This document shows positions 1 to 9,171 of a DNA stretch of 64,000 nt, piece after piece (the stretch's first letter is position 1; every line of letters starts with the position of its first letter). The DNA lies in contig NZ_SWCN01000013.1 in the NCBI RefSeq assembly GCF_005116575.1, positions 98,403 through 162,402 on the forward strand, in the 5' to 3' direction. The stretch is from Desulforhopalus sp. IMCC35007. GTDB lineage: Bacteria; Desulfobacterota; Desulfobulbia; Desulfobulbales; Desulfocapsaceae. Position numbers and translations under genes: made by a program. The notes under the pieces are model-generated. The model was not told the DNA's origin. It did not search any database and was given only the letters and a program-made list of their open reading frames with translations.

Positions 1-15
1 TAAGGAGGGGACAGT

Positions 16-3000
16 ATGAGGAAATTATTATTCTGGTTTTTTATATTTGTTTTTGGAGGAAGTTTCCTTGCCGAAATGGCCATGGCGGCCTGGGTTCCAT
101 CTGAAGACGATGCCATCACGGTCGCTGTCAGCTCTGGTGTAATTGATTCTGCGACGGAGACCGTCACCTTTACAGTAGCTGTCACTAATGGCAGTGAAGC
201 TGATCTTGAAGGCAATATGCGGGTCTATATTCAGCTAGACGATGGTGTTGCTGGCCCGATCAATACCACGGGTACAACCGATGATGGCTCTTTATATTAT
301 GACTTTGCCACTGCTGCAGATGACTTATTTGCTGTTGATGAAACAGTTAGCATGGATGTAGTTTTTGCTGCAGGGGAGATTAATGATATTAATGTGCCAC
401 CTTTCCAGCCTGTGCTGAATATTAATGATGCTTCGCTATCAAATACTATTTTCAGAAAAATAATCTCAAAAACGCCAGAATTTTATAGCGGGGAAGCGAA
501 GATTTCTGTCGTTCCACGGTATACCCAGGCTCGGAATACTAAGGATGAGTTGCTTTACAAGGATCCGGAGAGCGGCAGCTTTATCTCCTGCCCTGTTGCT
601 AGCGATGGAACTGCTGACTGCCCGATTGACACGAAAGTCAAGCCTATTGTTGTGACCTATCTCCAGGAGCTGGAAGGGACTGAATTTAACAGCGTGCCTG
701 ACTACGATGCCGATGGTGACGGCATAAAAGATGGCTGGCGCTTGGCCCATGATGTCTATACGGCGGTTTCCCTTGACGAAGGTGCGACCTGGAAAAGAAA
801 GAATATCTCAAAAACGGCTGTAAAATCGTCCTTTGAACTCCCAAACGAGGTGAAATATCCCGGTGATTCAGAAGTCGCTGATATGGCTGTTGCCGGAGAA
901 AACATTCTGGTTACCTGGGTTGATAAATACTGCCGCAGTGGCAATCCCTGGGGCATTGAAGATGAGGATGACGACTACCAGATCATGGGGTCACAGCGTT
1001 CTGTCGACTATGAAGATGTGAAAGGTGATGAAGAACCGCGTCCAGATCTGGGCGTACGACCATTCAGTTGTGTATGGGCAGCTCGTGGAGTTCTCCAGTT
1101 AAATCAATTTTATGATGATGAAGAGAGTGTGCCGAATCCCGATTTCGGAACTGTTGTCTGGTACAGCGCCGAGCAGATCACCACAGGTCGAAGGGATGCC
1201 ATACGGGTATTCCCCGCCGCTGAAGACCCCGACACAAAGGGTCCCGGGGGCTTTGCTATTACCTGGCAGGAAGACCCGAAGGGTTTAAAGACCGGAAAAG
1301 GGCGTGGTCCCGGCGCCGGAATGTCCGGTGCTGGTGTAAATCATAAAACAGATATCTGGTACACTTATCTGGAATTTGAAAATTTTGCAGAGATCGATGA
1401 AGGCTTTGTACCAAATGAAGATGCGGATAGAATCTTCTTATCGCCAGAGGTCAATGAAGATTTTGCAGCAGACGATACCAGAGCAACACCTCATGTAGAT
1501 GTTACCTTTTCACCACCTGTACGTATTACCGACAATGCTGTGTGTAAGGAACGTGTTACAACTGATATCGTTGCTCATGTCCATGATCCAGCTGACACCA
1601 CTACTTGTGACTATTACTATGAGGGGGGCACAAACAATGAGCCTATTCTCTGGGAAGATCTTCCTGAAGAATGGACTTGCCCCAAGTGCGGTTTACCAAA
1701 GGATTCTTTCCTGGAGGTTCCGGAAGTCGTCGGCACGCGTAATGAGGGAGCACCTTATTGTGCAGAATTTGCAAATAACCCCAGAGTCGATGGAGATGGA
1801 GAGGAAGTAACCTCTGAAGATCCTGCTTTTGAGATAGCCTACTATACCTCCGACGAAGGTGTGCCCCTGGATGGCAATACTGGAGCCTCCCGGGCCAACC
1901 TCTCACTTGTCAACTGGATGGGTGAGACTCTTGCTCTTGTAGCCTATGAAGAGACAAAGGGGATTGGTGTCGGAGGAGATAAAGAAGCTGCCGCCATGGA
2001 ACAGGCCGCTGCATTTCCACTTGTGCATTATATTCCCGAAACAACATATGATACAACCTCTATGCAAGATGGAGTTGAGACAACTGGAACTCTGCTGGCC
2101 TCTCCCTATGCCGTTTATAAAAACGAGGATGGTACGGTTGACGAATACCACGGTGATGCGGGCTATCTGGGCGGTTTCACCAACCGGGATTGTCGAAGTT
2201 GTCACTATGATAATATTGTTCCGAAAAACCGTTTTATTCCCGTCGGAGACCGCAATGTGTGTATTTCAGACAAGGGTGGAACCTGGCTGAGCAATGCAGA
2301 AGCCTATTTCCCTTATAGCGGTTATCCGCTTGCAACCGAGCAACCTGTAGCGCTGCTACCCGACAGTGTTGATCTAAATACTTCCACAGGGCTTCTTGGC
2401 GGCTGTGTGAAATTTATCAGGGGTACGGCTATTTACCCAAGGGATTATGCCCAGACCGATCCCGACGCCTTATATGTACTCCCGGAACACCTGCCGGGCT
2501 GGCACTCAAAGAACATAGATTGCAGCAGTTGCCATGTCGCCTATAATACCAAGGATACCGACATGGACACAGCTCCGGACCGGTCTGATCTTTGTCTCGG
2601 TACACCTTTGCTTGAAGAACTTGAAGAAGGAGAGACAATAGATTTAGTAATTGGCAGTCCAACCTATGGCTGTGCAACAACTCAAACCGTTGGTGATCCT
2701 GACAACAACAAGGACGCCGAACCACGCTACCGACATGGCAAAAATATTTATTACCACAGTTTCGCTTTAGACAACCCTGACACCATTGCTCATGGTGCAC
2801 AGATTAACATCCCGAACATGGACTGGACAGCACCAGGTACTTTAGATGGGCACGATGAAAATGCCCGCCGGGTACGAGTGGTACCAAATCCAAGGTATGG
2901 TGTTGATGGTGCTAATATCACCCTGGGTCTGCTCTACAAACAGGGTAAGGATGGTCAGGGTGCCCCTGCCGATGCCTTTATCCGCTTTTTCAGAAATGGT

Positions 3001-4254
3001 TTCGATGCTACTGACAATCTTGACACATATGCGATGAATCTGAGTTCATCAACTCCTTATATCTTTAAAGAAGAGGAGCTGGAGCCGGGGGAAGTTGATT
3101 ACTCGGCAGCGGACGGAACTGGCGATCTCCTCAGTGGTCACCAAACACCCAATGTTGAGCACTTCTATTGGACTACTGACAATCTGGATGACTCTTCAGG
3201 CTATTGGAACATTGAGGATGGTGAGAAATTATGGGTGTCAGATGGAGCAGATGGCGAAATTCCAGATCTCGTGGATAACCCTTTTGACAATGTTTTCTCA
3301 ACCCGACTGGAAATCCGCGGCAACTTTGTGGCTGTCGGTTTTGCCTACTCCACCAACTGGGCGGCTGCCAAAAAGGCAAAGGACCACTATGACTTTTATG
3401 TCAGGACCTCAGATGATGGTGGAGTGACGTGGACCCTGCCTGTTAATGTATCAGAGCTAAAGAACCATGAGGAATCGGTTTCAGACTGCCGTCTGCTGCT
3501 GCCACCGGATACCCTCTATCCACCAGGAGCAACATATGCCGACTACATGCTGCCTCCATATGATGGTATAGAGATACCGCTGCATGATTATTTCAATGAA
3601 AACAGCTTTTTTGTCGCACTCGGGACTAAGGAAAACACCCCTCAGCCGGCACCGAATGTGACAGAACTAGAGGAGGACGAGATTTTCCTCGACCTGAGCT
3701 ATTCGAGGGCTACGCGTGATGAGGATGATGGTCTTTTCTATTATGAAGGTATCGAGAAGGAAAATCCAAAATATGTAAGCGGTTCTATGGAATATATTGA
3801 TAATATTACAGGAGAACCAACCAACAATGCTGTCGATGAGTTCGAAATAGCAAATGAGATCAACCCAGCTTACGACGAATTCATAGTTGAGTTTGATTGG
3901 ATCGCCAAAGGAGATGCCTTCCAGGGTGATATTCAGGTGGTGACGGATCCTTCGGCTTCGGCACTGCACTCAATATGGGAGCAGGAACTGGCTATTGATG
4001 AAGAAAGCAGCATGAGCCATTTTCAGGGTGCCGATGTCTGGTACAGGAAGGTGAAATATCCCCAACCGATTATGGGAGATACGGATAGTAACGGTATCAT
4101 CGATATGACCGATATCTATGGGCTGATGTCTTACCGAAATCAGTATTCCGACAAATGTCCTGAGTGTGATATCGACGGAGACAAAATCATCACCGTGCTG
4201 GATGCGCGTAAACTGATGATGATGTGCACCTACCCAAGGTGTGCCAGTCAATAA
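16..4254 (+). CDS. Giant secreted diheme protein with C-terminal dockerin
   Basis: The product is 1412 residues, with an N-terminal signal peptide (hydrophobic stretch ending near MAMAA, about residues 1-24). The middle contains several sialidase-like segments (SLDEGATW, TSDDGGVTW), which suggests beta-propeller repeats. Two CXXCH heme-attachment motifs are visible, CRSCH at about residue 726 and CSSCH at about 836, so it should be a periplasmic or secreted c-type heme protein. A CPKCG pair lies near residue 557. The last 60 residues (from about 1353) hold two Asp-rich calcium loops, DTDSNGIIDMTD and DIDGDKIITVLD, each followed by a helix: the duplicated layout of a type I dockerin. A strong Shine-Dalgarno AAGGAGG lies at positions 2-8. 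The next gene encodes a cohesin-like PEP-CTERM protein, so a dockerin-cohesin contact is a reasonable inference. The enzymatic role is unknown. Signal peptide, hemes and dockerin are seen in sequence; the sialidase-like fold is tentative. Confidence 0.8.
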   Translation: MRKLLFWFFIFVFGGSFLAEMAMAAWVPSEDDAITVAVSSGVIDSATETVTFTVAVTNGSEADLEGNMRVYIQLDDGVAGPINTTGTTDDGSLYYDFATAADDLFAVDETVSMDVVFAAGEINDINVPPFQPVLNINDASLSNTIFRKIISKTPEFYSGEAKISVVPRYTQARNTKDELLYKDPESGSFISCPVASDGTADCPIDTKVKPIVVTYLQELEGTEFNSVPDYDADGDGIKDGWRLAHDVYTAVSLDEGATWKRKNISKTAVKSSFELPNEVKYPGDSEVADMAVAGENILVTWVDKYCRSGNPWGIEDEDDDYQIMGSQRSVDYEDVKGDEEPRPDLGVRPFSCVWAARGVLQLNQFYDDEESVPNPDFGTVVWYSAEQITTGRRDAIRVFPAAEDPDTKGPGGFAITWQEDPKGLKTGKGRGPGAGMSGAGVNHKTDIWYTYLEFENFAEIDEGFVPNEDADRIFLSPEVNEDFAADDTRATPHVDVTFSPPVRITDNAVCKERVTTDIVAHVHDPADTTTCDYYYEGGTNNEPILWEDLPEEWTCPKCGLPKDSFLEVPEVVGTRNEGAPYCAEFANNPRVDGDGEEVTSEDPAFEIAYYTSDEGVPLDGNTGASRANLSLVNWMGETLALVAYEETKGIGVGGDKEAAAMEQAAAFPLVHYIPETTYDTTSMQDGVETTGTLLASPYAVYKNEDGTVDEYHGDAGYLGGFTNRDCRSCHYDNIVPKNRFIPVGDRNVCISDKGGTWLSNAEAYFPYSGYPLATEQPVALLPDSVDLNTSTGLLGGCVKFIRGTAIYPRDYAQTDPDALYVLPEHLPGWHSKNIDCSSCHVAYNTKDTDMDTAPDRSDLCLGTPLLEELEEGETIDLVIGSPTYGCATTQTVGDPDNNKDAEPRYRHGKNIYYHSFALDNPDTIAHGAQINIPNMDWTAPGTLDGHDENARRVRVVPNPRYGVDGANITLGLLYKQGKDGQGAPADAFIRFFRNGFDATDNLDTYAMNLSSSTPYIFKEEELEPGEVDYSAADGTGDLLSGHQTPNVEHFYWTTDNLDDSSGYWNIEDGEKLWVSDGADGEIPDLVDNPFDNVFSTRLEIRGNFVAVGFAYSTNWAAAKKAKDHYDFYVRTSDDGGVTWTLPVNVSELKNHEESVSDCRLLLPPDTLYPPGATYADYMLPPYDGIEIPLHDYFNENSFFVALGTKENTPQPAPNVTELEEDEIFLDLSYSRATRDEDDGLFYYEGIEKENPKYVSGSMEYIDNITGEPTNNAVDEFEIANEINPAYDEFIVEFDWIAKGDAFQGDIQVVTDPSASALHSIWEQELAIDEESSMSHFQGADVWYRKVKYPQPIMGDTDSNGIIDMTDIYGLMSYRNQYSDKCPECDIDGDKIITVLDARKLMMMCTYPRCASQ

Positions 4255-4269
4255 TTCGTAAGGCCTGCC

Positions 4270-4305
4270 CCCCTGTACATAACGTTGCAAACTTATGAAC
4301 AGGGG
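4270..4305. terminator. Intercistronic hairpin between dockerin and cohesin genes
   Basis: CCCCTGTACATAA (4270-4282) pairs with TTATGAACAGGGG (4293-4305) with one A-A mismatch and a 10-nt loop. No T-tract follows, so it is more likely an attenuator or mRNA-stability/processing hairpin than a strong terminator. Confidence 0.5.
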
Positions 4306-4356
4306 TACAGATTGAGGATATTAGACCAACATAGATCGATGAGGAGAAACAGAAAA

Positions 4357-4983
4357 ATGAAACCAAAAAATCTACTATTTTCTTTCGCCACGACCCTTGC
4401 GGCGACAACATTGATGTTCACACAACTGTGGGCTACCTCGCTCAGTTTTGTCCCCGGCGCTTCAACTATCGGTGTGGGTGAATCCACCAGCGTGGATATC
4501 GTAATTGAGGGGCTTGAGTTTGTTGATCTTTCAGCATTTCAGTTTGATATTACCTATAATGAGGCCGTCCTGTCCATTGATTCCTATTCATTAGGATTTG
4601 AACTGGGAATCAATGGAGGTATTTGGGACGAATTTATTGATAACAGTAAAGGCAGTGGTAGTGATTATGGACCAGGTCACTATGATCTGACGCAACTTTC
4701 TTTGTTGTGGAATTTTAGCAATCAGGCAGATTCATTCATACTTGCAACCTTAAACATTACTGGTCTGGGTCTTGGCCACAGTTCATTAGGGTTCAGCAAT
4801 GTATATTTGGTTGATGCGGATCCTGATTGTCCAAATCCCATAGACGCTTCTTTTACAAACGGGGAGATCACTGTTGCCGCCCCTGTCCCGGAGCCTTCAA
4901 CGATGCTTCTCTTTGGTGTCGGTGTTGCCTGCCTTGCAGGTTTCAGACGAAGAAATAATTCCAAGAAAAATGCATTGATCTAG
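4357..4983 (+). CDS. Cohesin-domain protein with PEP-CTERM sorting signal
   Basis: The chosen ATG is preceded by GAGGAG about ten bases upstream; an in-frame extension to 4285 lacks such a site. The 208-residue product has a signal peptide ending near LWA (about residue 26). It then has a cohesin-like beta-sandwich, including the characteristic AFQFDITYNEAVLSI strand pair at about residues 60-75. The C-terminus is a canonical PEP-CTERM tail: VPEPST, a hydrophobic segment, then FRRRN. PEP-CTERM proteins are processed by an exosortase, which is not in this window. Because the gene follows a dockerin-bearing protein with no other gene between, it may be the anchor that holds that protein at the cell surface or in extracellular matrix. 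The PEP-CTERM call is strong; the cohesin call rests on pattern recognition. Confidence 0.82.
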   Translation: MKPKNLLFSFATTLAATTLMFTQLWATSLSFVPGASTIGVGESTSVDIVIEGLEFVDLSAFQFDITYNEAVLSIDSYSLGFELGINGGIWDEFIDNSKGSGSDYGPGHYDLTQLSLLWNFSNQADSFILATLNITGLGLGHSSLGFSNVYLVDADPDCPNPIDASFTNGEITVAAPVPEPSTMLLFGVGVACLAGFRRRNNSKKNALI

Positions 4984-5014
4984 TAGCAGATGAAAAGAAA
5001 CGTTCAATAAGACT

Positions 5015-5048
5015 AACCGGGTCGGACTGCAAAGTGTCCTGCCCGGTT
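5015..5048 (+). terminator. Hairpin terminator after the cohesin gene
   Basis: AACCGGG (5015-5021) pairs with CCCGGTT (5042-5048), extended inside by GGAC/GTCC. It is followed only by TTTG, so it may be a weak terminator. Confidence 0.5.
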
Positions 5049-5141
5049 TGTAGATCGATGCTAGTGTTCCCTCCTGCGGAGGTGGGTTGTTGCAAAATCA
5101 AATACTAACCACCATGAAATCTTATCTTAAGAGGTGTGGTT

Positions 5142-5465
5142 GTGAAAGTATCAACTTTAGGGTGCATTGGTTTCGCTCTGGCTCTGGTCTCCTGTTCCAG
5201 CCATTATAGTATTCAAAATGGCAATCAACTCACCCTGTACCTGAAAAATAAAGAGGCAAAAAGCGTATTGTTTTACTATTCGCTGGATAGCTATACAGGT
5301 CAGCGACTCACACAGCAGAAAGGAATCTGGGATATAACCGTACCTGCACAACAACCCTTTAAATATTTTTACAGGGTTGATAACGAAATATTTCTCCCCT
5401 CATGCCCCATGACAGAAAAAGACGATTTTGGCTCAAAAAACTGTATTTTCGAACCAAAGATGTAA
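5142..5465 (+). CDS. Small predicted lipoprotein
   Basis: The product is about 107 residues with a lipoprotein signal: KVS followed by a hydrophobic stretch ending in the lipobox LVSC. GTG at 5142 is preferred because GAGGTG at 5131-5136 then serves as ribosome-binding site; the in-frame GTG at 5136 lies inside that site. The mature part is rich in beta-prone residues and has two cysteines near the end (LPSCP, KNC) that could form a disulfide. I do not recognise the family. It sits between the cohesin gene and a secreted repeat protein in the same direction, with its own leader, so a role in the envelope is all that can be inferred. Confidence 0.65.
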   Translation: MKVSTLGCIGFALALVSCSSHYSIQNGNQLTLYLKNKEAKSVLFYYSLDSYTGQRLTQQKGIWDITVPAQQPFKYFYRVDNEIFLPSCPMTEKDDFGSKNCIFEPKM

Positions 5466-5528
5466 CCTCTCTGATTTTCAGACGTTATATTGATATAACC
5501 AGTCTACATCCACAGAAGGGAGGCGCGT

Positions 5529-6470
5529 ATGAAAACGACACGTTTATTTATTATTGTCTTTTTTATTATGTCCACATGGGTTTATGCTGCCGACCCTGAG
5601 GTACTGTCGGTTCAGCAACAGGAAAATGTCCGCCAAATTTCCCGGGAAATGAAGGCCCAGGGCATTGATGAAGAACAGGCAGAGAAAATGTTTCGCCTGA
5701 TGTATCAGAATAGATACCAGGAGAGAAACATCATCCGGGCCAAACAGACCGTGCTCAATACTGTTAATGAGGAGCTGCCGACTTTGCCGGTGATGAATAA
5801 AGCCGTGGAAGGCATTGTAAAACAGGTGCCGCAGGAGAAGGTAGTTGCTGCAATGGAGACAGTACGGCATCGATACAGTCATGCCTACCGGCTTACAAGA
5901 TCGCTATCATCTGACAAAAAAGCCAATGCGTCAATTGCAGATGCGATTGCTGACAGTCTGGCCGCAGGAATTTCGGCTGAGGAACTCGATGTGATAGTAG
6001 CTCGTTTAAGGGTACAGACTCGCCAGAAAACAAGAAATCATGCCGAGGACCTTACGCTTCAGACCATGCTGACAGTCCGAACAATGGCACGTTTGGGCGC
6101 TCATTCTACAGACATATCGGACACTGTTTGCCAGGCCTTGCAGAATGGCTACAATGTGCGACAAATGGAGCAACTGCGGCATAGATTTAACGAGGAGGCC
6201 CAGAATACACCTGCCAAGCAGTTAGCTCACCAATATGCAGGTACAATTGGAAAAAGCGGTGGTGTTGATGGCGATGGCTCAGGAGGTAGTGGCTCGGGCG
6301 GCAATGGTTCAGGCGGCAATGGTTCAGGCGGTAATGGCTCAGGCGGTAACGGCTCGGGCGGTAATGGCTCAGGCGGCAACGGTTCGGGTGGCAACGGTTC
6401 GGGTGGTAACGGTTCGGGTGGTAACGGTTCGGGCGGTAATGGTTCGGGCGGTAATGGTTCAGGAAAATAG
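5529..6470 (+). CDS. Secreted helical protein with GSGGN repeat tail
   Basis: The 313-residue product starts after a good Shine-Dalgarno (GGGAGG) and has a signal peptide cleaved near VYA-AD (about residue 20). Residues 21-245 are alpha-helical and rich in Gln, Arg and Glu, with no motif I recognise. From about residue 250 the protein becomes a flexible low-complexity tail: one GSGGS followed by eleven exact GSGGN repeats, ending GSGK. Such a tail has no hydrophobic anchor or LPXTG-type signal; it is probably a linker or disordered extension in the periplasm or outside the cell. The coding repeat is described separately. Function unknown. Confidence 0.75.
   Translation: MKTTRLFIIVFFIMSTWVYAADPEVLSVQQQENVRQISREMKAQGIDEEQAEKMFRLMYQNRYQERNIIRAKQTVLNTVNEELPTLPVMNKAVEGIVKQVPQEKVVAAMETVRHRYSHAYRLTRSLSSDKKANASIADAIADSLAAGISAEELDVIVARLRVQTRQKTRNHAEDLTLQTMLTVRTMARLGAHSTDISDTVCQALQNGYNVRQMEQLRHRFNEEAQNTPAKQLAHQYAGTIGKSGGVDGDGSGGSGSGGNGSGGNGSGGNGSGGNGSGGNGSGGNGSGGNGSGGNGSGGNGSGGNGSGGNGSGK
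6276..6464 (+). repeat. 15-bp coding tandem repeat (GSGGN)n
   Basis: Eleven consecutive 15-bp units (6291-6455) encode GSGGN. They are preceded by a GSGGS unit at 6276-6290 and followed by GSG. Units differ only at third positions (TCA/TCG, GGT/GGC, AAT/AAC), so protein identity is perfect while DNA identity is not. This suggests selection on the peptide as well as slippage or recombination. Confidence 0.95.
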
Positions 6471-6544
6471 CATAATCATTGAGACCTATAAGGACCCCTT
6501 TGATGTTATTTATGCAATAACATGCATAACTCGAGGAAATTGCA

Positions 6545-6769
6545 ATGAGTGAAGACTTAATAATCGTGCCTGGAGCGACATGCCCTGATATTCCTGTCGA
6601 CAAAGTTTTGCAGACTGCTATCGGTAAACTGAATGAAGTTGTTGTAATTGGTACCTATAAGGATGGCCGGGAGTATTTCGCCTCCTCAGTTGCTGATGGA
6701 CCTAATGTGAACTGGATGTTAGATAGGGCGAAAAAGGCATTAATTGAGATTATAGATGAGGATCAGTAA
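6545..6769 (+). CDS. Small conserved-looking protein of unknown function
   Basis: The 74-residue product is preceded by GAGG about nine bases before the ATG. It has no signal peptide or membrane segment and looks like a compact alpha/beta fold. The C-terminal helix (NWMLDRAKKALIEIIDED) and the segment VVVIGTYKDGREYFASS recall small phage or plasmid-borne proteins that I cannot name. It is 75 bp downstream of the repeat protein and may be cotranscribed. Real coding sequence is supported by the ribosome-binding site and balanced composition, not by a recognised family. Confidence 0.55.
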   Translation: MSEDLIIVPGATCPDIPVDKVLQTAIGKLNEVVVIGTYKDGREYFASSVADGPNVNWMLDRAKKALIEIIDEDQ

Positions 6770-6866
6770 AATCTTTTTGCTGTTAGCTGAAAAGTTGGTG
6801 TACGTGCATAACAGGAGGGAGGCTGAACGGCAAGGTAGGGTTGTTTATCCTCCCTTCATCATAAAA

Positions 6867-6896
6867 CCCGACCAAGCATGAAGCGACCTGATCGGG
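6867..6896 (-). terminator. Terminator of the ferritin-like gene
   Basis: On the minus strand CCCGATCA pairs with TTGGTCGGG (one G-T wobble) and is followed by TTTT (complement of 6863-6866). It lies just downstream of the minus-strand gene ending at 6950. Confidence 0.55.
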
Positions 6897-6949
6897 ATCA
6901 ATTCTATAACGGCATATTATACAGATACAGTGCGTCGCAGTAAGGGAAA

Positions 6950-7459
6950 CTACTCAACTTCAAGATTAGCTTCCATGAAATCGAACCATACACCGTTGTG
7001 CATTGCGTGATCGAGTTCAATCTGCACCACGTCCACATGGCGCTGTTCGATGTCGTAAAATTTTGTGAAGATGTCTTTAATTGGACCTTCGGTTTTCTGG
7101 ATGGCGTCGTGGTAGAAGGCGGAGGTTTCTTTCTCAAGCTTTAGTGCGCGGTTCAGAACTGTTTTAATATCACCGAGCATTTGGCTGGGGATTTGAGCCT
7201 TCATTTTTTCAATTTTTTCATTAATCAGGTCGGTGTCAGGGATTGTCGTTTCCAGGCGTTTTTGATCAATCAGGTTTTCTGTACGGAGCTGCTCAAGGCT
7301 GTAATGCAGAAAATCAACATGGGACTGTTCATCATCGGCCAATGCCTTGAAAATGTTTTTGCCTCGATCATCATCTACCGTTGCCACTGCTGAGAGGTAG
7401 AGATCGCGAATCTTTTCTTCATATTCGAGGGCTGTTGTGAAAATGGCTATCGAGTCCAT
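6950..7459 (-). CDS. Ferritin-like diiron protein (rubrerythrin-like, no rubredoxin domain)
   Basis: The 169-residue all-helical protein has the four-helix diiron signature. Helix 1 carries EYEEKIRDLY, helix 2 DEQSHVDF, helix 3 EKETSAFYHDAI and helix 4 EQRHVDVV, giving the Glu and ExxH ligands expected of the rubrerythrin/ferritin superfamily. The C-terminal rubredoxin Cys4 domain of classical rubrerythrin is absent, so electrons must come from another protein if it is a peroxidase. Proteins of this type detoxify peroxide or handle iron in anaerobes. It is transcribed alone, convergent to the small gene at 6545 and divergent from the barrel gene at 7826. Confidence 0.8.
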   Translation of the reverse strand: MDSIAIFTTALEYEEKIRDLYLSAVATVDDDRGKNIFKALADDEQSHVDFLHYSLEQLRTENLIDQKRLETTIPDTDLINEKIEKMKAQIPSQMLGDIKTVLNRALKLEKETSAFYHDAIQKTEGPIKDIFTKFYDIEQRHVDVVQIELDHAMHNGVWFDFMEANLEVE

Positions 7460-7825
7460 GGTGAACCTCTTAACGTAAAATGTTGGGGGAAGATCTCCCG
7501 GGTTGTTTGGAAAATTGTCAACGTGCTACTAAACCCAAACACACTTGGCGGTTTGTTGCAACGCAATGAATTGTCTCTCACCTAACATCTGTAAATCAGC
7601 TTAAATCGACTTGCAAGGATATATTCTTAGATTTCTGCCTTGCTCCCATACGCCTTTTCCAAACAGACGAATCTCTTTTTTGAAAATTCTTGACAATCCC
7701 ATGATTACTGCTAGTCATAAAGGTGCGGCTTGTTTTACTGAGACGGTAGAAAATCATCCCAATACTCATACCAAAATTTTCGAGAATGCTTCATTCTGTC
7801 TCTGTATTGGTGTGTAAGGACGATT
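7460..7825. other. Divergent intergenic region, no gene seen
   Basis: This 366-bp region separates the ferritin-like gene (-) from the beta-barrel gene (+). A TTGACA at 7690-7695 could be a plus-strand -35 box, but the matching -10 is poor. An AAGGA ribosome-binding site for the next gene lies near 7817. I see no convincing coding or RNA gene. Confidence 0.4.
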
Positions 7826-8974
7826 ATGGTGCGATCGATTATACATGGGGGATTGACGGTACTGGCAACCTGTTACATTTTTTTCTGCCAGCCGGTTTAT
7901 GCCGAGAATCCAGACTTTTCCGGGCAATTTTCTGGATGGCTGACGGCAACAGATGATCAAAATCAGCTCGGTCTTCGTTACATCCCTGAACTGTCCCTTT
8001 CCGGGCAGCTCTCACCTGATTATGAGATCAGCGGCGAATTTGCCGTAAATGCCCGTTGGTGGAGTGATTATGAAGAGTGGGACCACACGGATGATACGAT
8101 AGATGTCGATCCCTATCGCATCTGGCTGCGTTTTGCTGCCCCGCAGTACGAACTACGGGCGGGTCTTCAGAAAATCAGTTTTGGTTCCGCCACCCTGCTT
8201 CGGCCGCTTATGTGGTTTGACACCCTGGATCCCCGTGATCCATTACAGCTAACGGAAGGGGTCTACGGCCTCCTCGGCCGCTATTATTTTCTTTCTAACG
8301 CCAATATCTGGTTCTGGGGTCTCACTGGAAATGAGGACCAAAAAGGTTGGGAAACGCTGCCTACGGATAAATGGAGTGTGGAGTATGGTGGGAGGCTTCA
8401 ACTTCCTGTGCTCTCCGGTGAAATCGGCTTTGCCTATGACCATAGGACCGTAGACAGTAGCGATACTTCTTTGAGTGTTGCTGAACCGCGAATGGAGAAC
8501 TTTGCCGAGGATCGGTTCGGTCTTGATGGAAAATGGGATATTGGGCCAGGGGTATGGTTTGAAGGAGCCCTCACTCGGCAGGATCTTGAGAGAGTGGAGC
8601 TGAACTACCAGAGACTGGTCACCGTCGGTATGGATTACACCTTTTCCCTTGGAAATGGCCTGCATTTGCTCGCCGAGCACTTTGACAGTGCTGCTGTAAA
8701 AAGCCTTTTTGATTCCGGAGAAAATTATACAATATCGGCAGTTTCAGCCGATTACCCTGTAGGCATACTCGATACCCTTCTGGCGATTGTGTATTACAAC
8801 TGGCAGGAGGAGTACTGGTCGTCATTTATTTCCTGGCAGCGGAGCTATGATCAGTGGTCGCTCAACCTCAATTTTTTTTCGAATCCGGATGAGCCTCTTC
8901 TCGACCAGGATACGTCCCCGACCAGTGCTTTTCCAGGTAGGGGGATTCAATTGTTTCTGGTTTTTAACCATTGA
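7826..8974 (+). CDS. Outer-membrane beta-barrel protein of the Lol-like operon
   Basis: The 382-residue product has a signal peptide ending in VYA-EN (about residue 27). It is followed by alternating amphipathic strands rich in Trp and Tyr (SGQFSGWLTA, YRIWLRFAAPQYELRAGLQKISFG, GIQLFLVFNH), typical of an outer-membrane barrel. The last residues VFNH are close to the aromatic C-terminal signature recognised by the BAM complex. It precedes by about 200 bp a LolD-like ATPase, two FtsX-type permeases and a LolA-like protein, so it may be the outer-membrane partner or the cargo of that system. No specific substrate is evident. Confidence 0.72.
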   Translation: MVRSIIHGGLTVLATCYIFFCQPVYAENPDFSGQFSGWLTATDDQNQLGLRYIPELSLSGQLSPDYEISGEFAVNARWWSDYEEWDHTDDTIDVDPYRIWLRFAAPQYELRAGLQKISFGSATLLRPLMWFDTLDPRDPLQLTEGVYGLLGRYYFLSNANIWFWGLTGNEDQKGWETLPTDKWSVEYGGRLQLPVLSGEIGFAYDHRTVDSSDTSLSVAEPRMENFAEDRFGLDGKWDIGPGVWFEGALTRQDLERVELNYQRLVTVGMDYTFSLGNGLHLLAEHFDSAAVKSLFDSGENYTISAVSADYPVGILDTLLAIVYYNWQEEYWSSFISWQRSYDQWSLNLNFFSNPDEPLLDQDTSPTSAFPGRGIQLFLVFNH

Positions 8975-9171
8975 TGCTTTGTAAAAAGTACGATCTCCTT
9001 CATTGTCGTTTTTTTACAGTTTTACGACATATTAGATGCATAGTTGAGAACCATGAAAAAACATCATGCCTGGTATTTCGAACTTTTGTCAGAGCTGACT
9101 TGGGGTGATAAGAAAGTATTTGAGCAATGTGTCAATTCTCAGGAATTATTTTTATACAAGGGAAGGCAACT

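Noticed and set aside
6276..6470. Possible CRISPR array
   Set aside because: Units are contiguous 15-mers in a coding frame with no spacers and no cas genes.
6187..6603. 138-codon minus-strand frame rich in HYRPN repeats
   Set aside because: It is the reverse complement of the GSGGN coding repeat; the repeat only keeps the opposite frame open.
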